From Saccoglossus kowalevskii (Eukaryota; Hemichordata; Enteropneusta; Harrimaniidae), in the NCBI RefSeq assembly GCF_000003605.2, contig NW_003112482.1, forward strand, positions 136,600-157,990: 21,391 nt of DNA, written 5' to 3'. Below are positions 11,178 to 20,128 of this stretch, in pieces. Both the position numbers and the translations under genes were made by a program. How positions within the stretch are numbered: position 1 is the stretch's first letter; the number at the start of each line of letters is the position of its first letter. The notes under the pieces are model-generated. The model had not been told where the DNA came from, made no database searches, and saw only the letters and a program-made list of their open reading frames with translations.

Positions 11178-12565
11178 AAATCAAAAATTGATTTTGACCA
11201 TACATGTTCATAAACAAACCCCTGCCATTTAAGGAAATGCGCTTACTAATCGCATTGCGCGGCATCACTCATTAGGAGAATGGAGCCCAGTCAGAGGGAA
11301 GACAAAATAAAGTAACGTCTTAAAGATTAGTGCACAGGTCGGTACATGTTCGAAAAATGGATCTGACATAAAGAGTTTTAAAAATGACGGAGCTTAAACC
11401 CTCCCCTGAAAGAGGGTATCAGCACCAGTGTAACTATCGTTGCAAAAACAGATGAGAACAGGTTACACCACTATAATGGGACTTAATTATGGTAACACCG
11501 GTGACCATTTGCAAAGGATGCTCTAGGTGTATTGATGTCTAAAAATGAATTTTAGTGTTTGCTCTTATTTCAAAGTAAGGGGGATGGCAGTGTGTGTCAA
11601 ATTTTAATTAAGTTTAGGTTGTTATATTGACAACTCAAAATATGACGACTAGTTCCAACATAAAGCTAACAAAAGATTAGCTGCATGTTCCAACAAGTTT
11701 ATATGTATGTATATTATTAAGATATTTTACATGGCCCAGAAACTTTCAAAACTGTCCCAATAAAAAAAAGTACACAAAAGATATATACGCTCAGCCAATA
11801 CATTCTTGATCTACGAGTCATCGCCACTGTGCACATTATCCAGTGGTCTCCATATTTACATCTCGCAAGAATTGGTGCTGTGAACGCAAGTTTATCTTTA
11901 TCTTACTAGGCACAACTTACCTCAACATAATCTTTTTTAGGGTCATCAGACCTTTCCCTAAAATAGACTTTACTGTTCGAATAATTAAACAAAATAGAAT
12001 AAATAAATCTCCAAGATTACATTTATTAACTCATCTTAAAGTGGGGGAGTCGTCACCATCGCTTGCGTCAGATGGCCATAGCGTGTCAATGTTTACACAC
12101 AAGGGTGTGTTGTTATCATCGCTTGGGCAGGTGCAGTTCCACTCACCAAATTATTGATGCAACATTGTAAGCATAGACCTTAGACGTTGTTTTCAGTTAA
12201 TTTTAAATATATTTTCTAATTGGCGACTGGTCTTATTTAACATTTTTGAATTTATTGAATTTGTGGATTTATTTTTTTTGAAAAAATGGACTTGCTCAAA
12301 GAAACAGCCATTGTAAAAATGTCACAGTAATGACATGTGACTTTAAGAGGACTGCATAAGATTGATCTGTAAATTGGATTTGGCAAGATGGTGTTATAGG
12401 GTTTCTTTTCTAATGTACATAATAATCTGTATGATAATAAAAATTAACTCCTACAATTTGTCAGAAAAGTCATGTAATTTTAATGTTGGTTTCCATGGTA
12501 GCACATTTGTTTCACTAAAAAAAACACATTTGATCACGAAATATTGGAGCAGTGAAGATTAAAGG

Positions 12566-12780
12566 GTCATTGTTACTTCTTAGAACCCCAGTAAAAATCA
12601 CTGTGACTTCTGAGAACCCTGGTTGCTCTGACTCTCTAGGACTCCAGTGAAAGTCAATGTGACTTTCTTGGACCACGGAAAAAGTCACTGACTCTCTAGG
12701 ACCCTAGTGAAAGTCACTGTGACTCCCTAGTCCCCCAGTAAAAATCACTTTGACTTCTTTTCTAGAAAACTCCAAAAAAA
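12566..12780. repeat. 31-bp minisatellite, about 6-7 diverged copies
   Basis: The unit is roughly GTCACTGTGACTTCCTAGGA followed by CCCCAGTGAAA. At least two copies (starting GTCAATGTGACTTT and GTCACTGTGACTCC) measure exactly 31 bp; others have lost or gained a few bases. The core GTCACTGTGAC is an 11-base odd palindrome, so each unit carries a symmetric site. It has no coding potential. Confidence 0.85.
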
Positions 12781-14288
12781 AATCATAGCTACAACATTTT
12801 GTAATTGGTCACTGTATAGATCTACATGTAGCTAGGCTGCTTGCTTATAAATCTAGATTAGGTGCCTTACTTGGTGGTTGCTATGGAAATATGAGACCCC
12901 TTCAATAATTAGTTATAAGTATTTATTTAATTAGCTCAGTATGAGATTGTTACATGACACATCTTTACAAAGCTGTCATGTTGATGTTCCGTAATTAACA
13001 ATTATAACTGTTTTTGTAGAGCGAATTGGATTGGAGCATTAACTTAAGAGGGGTGTAAGGTGTGACTGATTATAAGTGAGGGAGAGATGTCTGGTTGTAA
13101 CTCCCTGGTATAGACAATGGAACTTTCTTTCAAAGTGGTTATAGCAGGCAACAAAATAAACTGATCATTAAAAAACGATTTTTCTTGAAACATTACATTT
13201 GCATTTGTGCCTTCATGAAATTAACTGTATAAGTTCAATACTGTTCATCTACTGAAGTTGAGTTGTACCTGTAATTTATTCAGTTAACAAGCTTAATTAT
13301 TACTAATAATTGTGTACCTATTCCAATTTTGACAAAAATATGCCCAGTGCCTAGGTTCTTTCCTGTTCAGAAAAGTGTTGTTCCTGCATTCGTATGAAAG
13401 ATATTTCAAACTATTAGCCTCAAGTTGGCTAAAATCTTAAGGTAGAAATTTACATGTACTCATAATTATCCACTAAAATACAGCCATCATTTTCTCAAAA
13501 ATTATACTGGTGACCCTCAATTTTTTTAAAAATCAATCAGTATGGGAGTACCATTTATTGCAAAATGAATAAATTCTGGTATTTGCATTTATGAGTATGC
13601 TTCAACTTTAATGATTTAACATAATTTAAAATGGCTGTCAAAATAATGGTTACCATGGATATAACCATAGGTGACTTTTGTTTCTATGTACTGCGCACTA
13701 TTCAGAATTTGTTGTCTGGTTTATTTAGTTGAAATGTCTCTACTAAATTATGTTTACTGTAATGGTAAAGATAATATACAAAATATAATATTGACCTAGA
13801 ATTTAGATTTTATTGCCAGGGAGAAGAAATACCTTGACTTAACTATTGTAAACATGGCTAATTCCATTGTATACATCAGATTGGGTCAAGAGGCCATTTA
13901 CAGCTACTTCTTAAGACCCAGTTAGATGGCATCATTGGGTTACCCTTTTATTACCCCGGATTTTTATAGTGAAAAGTACAATAAGAATCGTAAGCTGAAA
14001 TGACATTGATGTTAATCCTAGTGTCAGCTTGTGAGCAAGTGCAGATTTGTGTTAATCCAAGCAAAATTTAATCTGCAATCAGTTGGTCCTGGCTACTTAC
14101 TGTCATTATAAGATTGGAGGGACTGCCTATGTGATCAACTTTTGGCGCCTTCCTCTCCTGCATTTGTCCTGTGTATGATAGTTAGCTTTCGATTTTACCT
14201 GATACAATGCAATTTGATTTGTTCCCAAATCTGCAAGGTTTCGGTACTTTCTGTTATTTTAAATATCCACCACGAACCAAATTGTGAA
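12781..14288. other. Non-coding interval
   Basis: No gene is supported. A GTTACCATGG word lies at 13649, followed shortly by ATAACC that partly mirrors it. The rest is AT-rich sequence with short homopolymers, running up to the third MITE copy. Confidence 0.5.
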
Positions 14289-14494
14289 TACTATAAAATA
14301 CTTTATTTTAGCTGGAATTAATTTTCACTGAAAAGATTTTTTGGATGTTTTGTATGGAATTTATTTTCCTGATTTTTGACATCTTGAATTTAAAATATAG
14401 GAAAAAAGGTATATTTGCTGGATTTTATTTTCACTGAACCATTTCTTCAGTGAAAATAGCGTAATTAATTCCAAGCGCAAAGTATTTTACAGTA
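14289..14494 (-). mobile_element. MITE-like element, copy 3 (reverse orientation)
   Basis: This ~206-bp copy lies opposite to copies 1 and 2. It starts TACTATAAAATACTTTATTT and ends AAAGTATTTTACAGTA. The internal order is reversed: the GAAAAGATTTTTTGG segment is near the left end and the TTTTCACTGAACC segment near the right. Inverted ends, uniform length and lack of coding sequence support a non-autonomous DNA transposon. Confidence 0.85.
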
Positions 14495-15085
14495 GTTATT
14501 GTGAATATCTGTGAGTTATAAACATAAATGTACTGCACACCAGTAAGTAATTACAGATTTTGTTGAGTTGTGAAAAATAGAAAATTGTGTGATACAAATT
14601 CGCGTCAATTTATTGCTTGAAAAATCATGATTCAACAAAAGTCTGTTACCATAAAGATGCACCTTCCTGCTCTGACTTTGAAAATTGTAGTGTACCGGGA
14701 TACTATTAACAGTATGACATTAGATACGCTCTATCGTCGACCATATTTCAATCAGACCTCATATAATAGCTCTTTCATTACAAGACTTATCAATACGTTG
14801 ATTTCCGGATGACGGAATCACTGTTGAGTTTTTCTTGATGTTCACCTGTTTTAAATGATTTGTCCTCAATCTATATACTCTTCTACATATTTGCATGAGT
14901 GACTGTGATGTATGGAATCGTAAGAATACCGACAAGATAACTGTTGAAGTGGTGATGATTTTAATCTTTGTATTTTTGTTCATTTGTACTTGATACATTT
15001 ACTTGTATTTTATACAACTTTCATACAATAGACACGTAAAATTAATATTTGCTTTTATAAAAAATACCTGACCATCTGGTATATC

Positions 15086-15120
15086 TTATTGCTCTATTAA
15101 AAACACATCTCCAATAGAAA
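15086..15120 (-). repeat. Single degenerate copy of the 46-bp repeat
   Basis: The minus strand reads TTCTATTGGAGATGTGTTTT then TAATAGAGCAATA. The 46-bp array at 19.26-20.01 kb has TATTGGAGATGTGCTTC then TAATAGAGGAAATA at the same place. The match spans about 35 bases with few differences and is in inverse orientation to the array, showing the unit is dispersed as well as tandem. Confidence 0.6.
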
Positions 15121-15756
15121 CACATATATACATAAAAATCATATTTTTTGGATACTGAATCCCTAAAATATGCCTTATTTTGACTATAGAAATTGCTCTG
15201 CAGTTTACTTAAGCTACTAATATCTAGAAAATACAGTATATCATGTTTCATGTCACCAGTCAAATGTGTTAGGTTAAATGAAAAACAGTTCACAAAGAGA
15301 AACCAATGAAAAAAACACAGTATGCTGGCAAAAATGGCATTTTTTGACCCCATATTATTTTTTCGTATTCTTTATTGTAGTTACATGGCCTCTCATTCAG
15401 GTATATTATTACAAATCAACATTGACAATTATACTCAAACATCTTGTAATAGGTTTGCGACATCACTAAAAAAGATATTTCTGTGACTTTCTTTTGTGAC
15501 GTTTCAAAAAGATCACCTAAGATTGTCTGTTTCTTTCTACTGGAGTGTGAAATTATATTCTTTGCACCTCATAATTTTCTAGCAATAAATTCTTGATGGA
15601 CAAAACGTGTTTCCTCAAGCTTAAATTACATAATGGCTGTAAATTGAGCATCCATCGGAGGGACCAACTCGTAAAAATGGAGAAGATTAAAAAGCACTAC
15701 AAATTATTAATAATTTGATGAATGATTTCATCATTATATCGGAAAATATCTCTCCT

Positions 15757-15772
15757 TGTTTCCATGGAAACA
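15757..15772. repeat. 16-bp perfect palindrome TGTTTCCATGGAAACA
   Basis: The sequence is fully self-complementary. It contains GTTTCCATGG, one of four GTT(A/T)CCATGG words in this window, and resembles a symmetric RFX X-box (GTTNCCATGGNAAC) with A/T at the variable positions. Function is unknown; no gene start is next to it. Confidence 0.55.
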
Positions 15773-16094
15773 TTGACTTACAGATTTCCCCTAGTGGCCC
15801 TTTTGGATTGGAAACTGGTCAAATTACGTTCAAAGTTAAAAAATTCAAAACGTACATCTTAGCTTTTCTACAGCTTAGCGAAAAATAGTTTCCAAACTCA
15901 GCGATGCAATTTTAGGTGTTTCCAGCGTAAAGACTGTTACTGTGTTGATAAAACTAAGGATATTCCTACTCATTTTGCTGATTAAGTAAAAGCATGATCT
16001 AAATTAAACACTGAAATAGATGTGTATAGTATGCATTTACAAAGCGTAAATACAGTACGTGTATAAATGTATATTTTCACTGATTGTTAACACT

Positions 16095-16585
16095 CGTGTT
16101 ATTTGTTGGGTGGATCGCTCAGTAACGTTGAAAAAACTTCTTTTACTACCCCCCCCAATCCAATGATTGTCACCAGCTATTTTTTAACGGCCATCCAGGT
16201 AGAATGGAAACAATGTATCTTTCGCTTCAACCTACAGTAGCAGAAAATTGCTTTCAGACAATAGCTAGGATTATTGCACGCCTGGTCTGTGTCGTCTTCA
16301 CAATAGTAGGTGGCTTGTGGCTGACTTTTTCGGCAACTGAATGAAGGTTGTTAATCACGGCCGTAGTGTCAATTGCCATTCAACACCTCATGAGAGACAT
16401 TTCATTATCAGCGTTATTACCCAGAATATGAATAAGAAAAAGTCGTTAGCTACATTGTACAATCACTCGGTGGCGACTATTTGTCTAGGGTCTTCCCACA
16501 GTGACATTTCTTTGATTGGCGATTGGTGGTGTTTGTCGTAGTCAAGCAGGGATCAATTGTCGGTAGACTGCTTACAATTTATGAC
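16095..16585. promoter_or_regulatory. CpG-retaining patch, possible regulatory region
   Basis: About 18 CpGs lie in about 490 bp, above the local background. The patch includes a C8 run near 16150 and a CACGGCCGTA word near 16357. An ATG-started 66-codon frame (16341-16541) crosses it but shows no domain. It lies about 1.3 kb upstream of the RING gene start and could be an enhancer or alternative promoter; the evidence is composition only. Confidence 0.2.
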
Positions 16586-17573
16586 GAGGATTGTATCACT
16601 GGAATAAAACATGACAGATTTCTTTGATATGACAAGACAGTAATAATGTATTAACTATCACTTGTACATTTAGGAACGCTCCATCCAATGTACATCATGG
16701 CCAGTGATCTGCTAAGGTGTATATATATGTTTCTATCTGCCGAGTGAATTATATTTCATGACTTTTGGAATTTCTAGATCTCAAACTGTTTTTTTCTTAT
16801 TTTGTGTATATTGATACAAAACTAGCATTTCAAAAAGATTGACGCTTTTGTTGATTTCATCGCTTTTCTTTATGAGCCTCAAGATTCCTAGTTTATTAGA
16901 CTTTTACTCAAACAAGGCTTTATATTTCCCTACTGACCTTTGTTTGACCCCAATTAAAGGCACACTTTATTTGTTCAGTTTTGTTGGAATATCCCCTAAT
17001 AGTAACTCACACCTGTCCACAAGTTCTACAAATGCCTGTCATTGTCACACCATCCATCTTAACCCAATTATTGTAGTCGTAATGTTGCGTTATTCTCTTA
17101 AATTACTATAAAAGGATGATTTGAATTGGTTTATCATTCAGTCCAACTTTGATACAGAACAATTTGCCTTCAATATTAAAAATATTAGTTTAGAAATGGT
17201 CCTGAAAATGCAGCTCAGTACTGAAACAATTTTTTGATGTCAGTAGTTCTGAATACATTTGATGCTTTAAGTGACATTCCCCCGTCAACACAATAGAGAT
17301 GTACATGTAGTCTAAATGCATTCTCACACTCTCGAGTCTACACTATTTTGTGTGGTACATGTAATTATCAGATGGTGCAAAGAGGCTGTGGTTTTATGAT
17401 GCTTGATGGCTGAATGTGTATTCTGAAAAAAACATTCAAATATTTACATGAAATACATTGATGTGTCTGTAGGATGTATCTTACCAGGATTCATTGGTAA
17501 TTACACAACTTTACAGACAAGGATCTTAGAGTTTCCAGTGACTCATGTTATCTTTTCCCAAGAACATAACATT

Positions 17574-17790
17574 TGACGTCATTTCGGTTCAATTTTTATA
17601 GTTCGTCCACTTTCACTTCCACCCATTATTTCATTATGCTTTATTTGTCGACTTTAGTTCGCGTTTAATACAAATCCGAAAATATGAATTTATTGATGTC
17701 TATATTTTGCATGATAATTGGTTGTTACACCCGATGGCAGTTATTATAAATAGTATCATAAATGTAGTATTACTAAACAGTGGGTCATCA
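17574..17790 (+). promoter_or_regulatory. Candidate core promoter of the RING gene (CRE + TATA)
   Basis: A full palindromic CRE, TGACGTCA, lies at 17574-17581, the site bound by CREB/ATF bZIP factors in animals. A TATA-like box, TATAAATAG, is at 17745-17753. Transcription would then begin near 17775-17785, leaving a 5' leader of about 100 nt before the ATG at 17878. The stretch also keeps more CpGs than its surroundings. The leader would contain two upstream start codons: a four-codon frame at 17791 ending at TAG 17803-17805, and a minimal ATG-TAG at 17849-17854, 24 nt before the main ATG. Motifs are seen; promoter activity is inferred. Confidence 0.4.
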
Positions 17791-17877
17791 ATGATTGATC
17801 GCTAGTCTGGGCTGATCTGTTTATTGTACACATACTGGCTGTGTTTTGATGTAGCAGCAACACCAGTCTCTAGTACC

Positions 17878-17932
17878 ATGGAGGATTACTATGCTTCAGA
17901 ATTATTCTATTCATATTTTGGTGCATTTCTGA
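17878..17932 (+). CDS. RING-finger protein, coding exon 1 (N-terminus)
   Basis: This short first coding exon begins at ATG in strong context (ACCATGG) and encodes MEDYYASELFYSYFGAFL plus the first base of codon 19. It ends at CTGA|GTAAGT, a consensus donor, with phase 1. The next exon begins with phase 1, so the join gives Asn19 in frame. The peptide is rich in aromatic residues and is not a signal peptide. An in-frame stop at 17803-17805 limits any longer N-terminus unless an acceptor such as GTAGCAG at 17851-17857 makes this an internal exon. The CRE and TATA-like box upstream favour a true first exon. Translation could instead begin at Met23 in exon 2. The exon is short, so confidence rests on donor quality, start context and phase match. 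Confidence 0.5.
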
Positions 17933-19054
17933 GTAAGTTTCTTTTTCTGTCTGTTCTTTTATCTCTTCAATCAAATTTGTTATTTTTATAAACAGTCGTA
18001 GTAATGCAGGGTGTATGTACGTTTCTGCAGTTTTTTACTACGCTCTGCTAACGTTGTTGAGGGATTATTCTTCACAGGTTTGTACAAATGTGCAAACCAT
18101 TCGACAGCGTCACTTTTTGTTACTAACCCTAGTACATATATGGTAGGGTTCAAACTTCATGGATGCATCAAAGGCAATTGCCTTGATGCCCAAAGAGTTT
18201 GACTCAGTGCACAAAGAGTTTAATTGACAAATAAAAATACTCTTTGTATTCATCCCTGCATGTAACCATATACATGTTATACTAAGATAATTCTGTAAAA
18301 GTTGGCTTTAAACTGGATGCCTTCTCAACTTTGACGTTCATGTGTGCATAAACACCCATATTTGGGCTGTGATATTGTTACAAGGTGCCTCCCCACTGAT
18401 ATGCTACGTGAAGTTCACCATCCAATTATGTAAATACCCATAACTGTATCTTGCGTCTTGAACTGTTTATCACAAAGTCCTTACAAGGTGAACTAGAACC
18501 ACTATATACCACATCTGTTATAATTTTAAATCATGTACCAAATTTGCATCAAAGTGAAGCCATGTTAAAAATAATTACTTGTATGTATATAAATTTTGCA
18601 TATTTTAATATAACACAAATACGCACAGATGCAAAGGCATGCTTACTGTACAATTATATCTACATGTTATGATAGACCATTTTCTGCTCATTGCGATATC
18701 CCACATGAAATTGAATGAAAAAAGGACAAACAAAGGTCATAACTTCATCATATGGGATGAAATGCATATGAAATTATTTCCAGGTTTAATGTGCTATACG
18801 TATTTGGTGATGTTCAATTTTGAAGAAGTAAGAATATCTAAATGTAAAATTTCCCTCTCAAAAATCTGCATTTCAACATTGAGCAATGACAAAAATTAAA
18901 AATTATATCCTCAAATTTTTGCAGCAGACTTTTAATCCACATCTTTTATGCAATATGTTTGATATCACAGTGGACGGAAAAACATCTATTGGAAAATATG
19001 CACACCAGGAATAGAAATAATTAATTTCAAATAAAATGTTTTCTTGTGTTACAG
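17933..19054 (+). other. Intron 1 of the RING gene (1122 bp)
   Basis: It begins GTAAGTTTCTTTTTCTG and ends TTTTCTTGTGTTACAG, good GT and AG borders with a pyrimidine-rich end. Inside lies an imperfect 23-nt palindrome at 18166-18188 followed by direct CAAAGAGTTT repeats (18191, 18212) and an inverse ACTCTTTG at 18239. Open frames at 18011-18202, 18451-18672 and 18639-18899 carry no recognisable domain and are treated as chance. Confidence 0.5.
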
Positions 19055-19207
19055 ATGCTTTAATAATGGAGGTAAATAGTACTTGCTGTCCAGCCTGTGA
19101 ATTGCCATTTGATAAAGGAAAGAAACGTAAACTGATCGATACTTGCGGCCATGCACGGTGCTATACGTGTATGTTTAGTGTTGAAGAGTGTCCATTGTGC
19201 ACAAAAG
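19055..19207 (+). CDS. C3HC4 RING-finger exon (putative E3 ubiquitin ligase)
   Basis: This 153-nt exon lies between TTGTGTTACAG and AAAAG|GTAATG and carries a complete RING finger. The cysteine/histidine spacing is C-x2-C-x15-C-x-H-x2-C-x2-C-x6-C-x2-C, with CPAC first, CGHARCYTC in the middle and CPLC last (residues 30-67 of the joined model). This matches the C3HC4 RING consensus, in which two zinc ions are held cross-brace; such domains usually recruit E2 enzymes for ubiquitin transfer. Both borders are phase 1, so the exon is a symmetric module. A basic GKKRK segment lies in the first loop. The RING sits at the extreme N-terminus; the rest of the protein is mostly outside the window, so the substrate is unknown. 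I do not recognise the ortholog. The domain call is firm; ligase activity is inferred from the family. Confidence 0.8.
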
Positions 19208-19262
19208 GTAATGTCACAAATATTGGTTTCAAATTAGATGTGCTTTAAATCATAATTATTTT

Positions 19263-20014
19263 ACTTCTATGAAGGTGTGTTCTAATAGAAGAAATACAGT
19301 ACATGTACTTCCATTGGAGGTGTGCTTCTAATAGAGGAAATACAGTGCATGTACTTCGATTGGAGGTGTGCTTCTAATAGAGGAAATACAGTACATGTAC
19401 TTCCATTGGAGGTGTGATTCTAATAGAGGAAATACAGTACATGTACTTCTATTGGAGGTGTGCTTCTAATAGAGGAAATACAGTACATGTACTTCCATTG
19501 GAGGTGTGCTTCTAATAGAGGAAATACAGTACATGTACTTGTATTGGAGATGTGCTTCTAATAGAGGAAATACAGTACATGTACTTCCATTGGAAGTGTG
19601 CTTCTAATAGAGGAAATACAGTACATGTACTTTCATTGAAGGTGTGCTTCTAGTAGAGGAAATACAGTACATGTACTTGTATTGGAGATGTGCTTCTAAT
19701 AGAGGAAATACAGTACATGTACTTCCATTGGAAGTGTGCTTCTAATAGAGGAAATACAGTACATGTACTTTCATTGAAGGTGTGCTTCTAATAGAGGAAA
19801 TACAGTACATGTATAAAAATGTACTTGTATTGGAGGCATGCTTCTAATTGAGGAAATACAGCACATGTACTTGTAATGGAGGTGTGCTTCTAATAGAGGA
19901 AATACAGTACATGTACTTGTATTGGAGGTGTGCTTTCTAATAGAGAAAATACAGCACATGTACTTCTATTGGAGGTGTGTTTGACTTTGTATTAGAGGCA
20001 ATATGGTACATGTC
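19263..20014 (+). repeat. 46-bp minisatellite filling intron 2, about 16 copies
   Basis: Units repeat every 46 bp (for example 19321 to 19367). Each contains GTGCTTCTAATAGAGGAAAT, then the 12-bp perfect palindrome AGTACATGTACT, then a variable (T/C)N(A/T)TTGGAGG. The array fills about 89% of the 847-bp intron, starting about 55 bp after the exon 2 donor and ending about 40 bp before exon 3. One unit near 19815 has a small insertion (TATAAAAATGTACTT). The last copy, around 19980-20014, is degenerate. Because 46 is not a multiple of three, open frames across it are short and spurious. Confidence 0.96.
19541..19816 (+). repeat. 138-bp higher-order unit, two copies
   Basis: Three consecutive 46-bp variants (GTATTGGAGATG, CCATTGGAAGTG, TCATTGAAGGTG) occur in this order from 19541 and again from 19679, exactly 138 bp later. 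The near-identity shows recent duplication of a three-unit block within the intron. Confidence 0.85.
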
Positions 20015-20054
20015 TGAAAGCGTTAGTCTGCCATTGGATTTGTCTGATTTGTAG

Positions 20055-20128
20055 ACGTTGCGTGGGATGATTTGAAACTGATAGCAAAACACCAGGATAC
20101 AATTCAACGACGTTCCAGTAATTCGAGC
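20055..20128 (+). CDS. RING-finger protein, coding exon 3 (3' end uncertain)
   Basis: The acceptor is GTCTGATTTGTAG|AC after a pyrimidine-rich tract. Joined in phase 1 to the RING exon, it reads Asp70 then VAWDDLKLIAKHQDTIQ and a basic/serine-rich RRSSNSS. The frame stays open across the junction and the peptide looks protein-like, acidic-aromatic then polar, as is common after a RING. The chosen donor (GAGC|GTAAAA, GT at 20129) is weak. The frame continues open to 20434, but that extension runs through a poly-T tract encoding a string of Phe and looks intronic. Alternatively this is a longer last exon ending at the stop there. The right end is therefore uncertain. Confidence 0.5.

Larger units (their letters stand above)
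9199..12565. other. Non-coding interval with palindromes and a weak CpG patch
   Basis: I find no defensible gene here. It contains a 16-bp perfect palindrome at 9592, a moderately CpG-retaining patch at about 10448-10858 (about 17 CpGs), an 8-bp-stem hairpin at 11158-11177 and a possible 52-nt minus-strand exon at 11921-11972, discussed under findings. Longer open frames near 10541-10798 and 11843-12157 have no recognisable domain, and the second lacks an ATG start. Confidence 0.45.
14495..17573. other. Non-coding interval upstream of the RING gene
   Basis: No gene is defended here. It holds a repeat remnant at 15086, a 16-bp palindrome at 15757 and a CpG-retaining patch at about 16095-16585. 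Frames of 60-100 codons occur on both strands (for example near 14759, 15042 and 16839), but they are AT-driven with no domain, no repeated codon structure and no splice support. Confidence 0.45.

Noticed and set aside
11843-12157. 104-codon plus-strand open frame
   Set aside because: It has a GTG start, no recognisable domain and AT-driven composition. A strong donor on the opposite strand lies inside it.
16341-16541. ATG-started 66-codon frame in the CpG patch
   Set aside because: No domain, poor start context and no neighbouring exon in phase. The local composition alone explains the open frame.
19771-19959. Minus-strand frame with CTVFPLLEAHL repeats
   Set aside because: It lies wholly within the 46-bp minisatellite, in the intron of a gene on the other strand. 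The frame shifts with each unit, so it survives only through indels.
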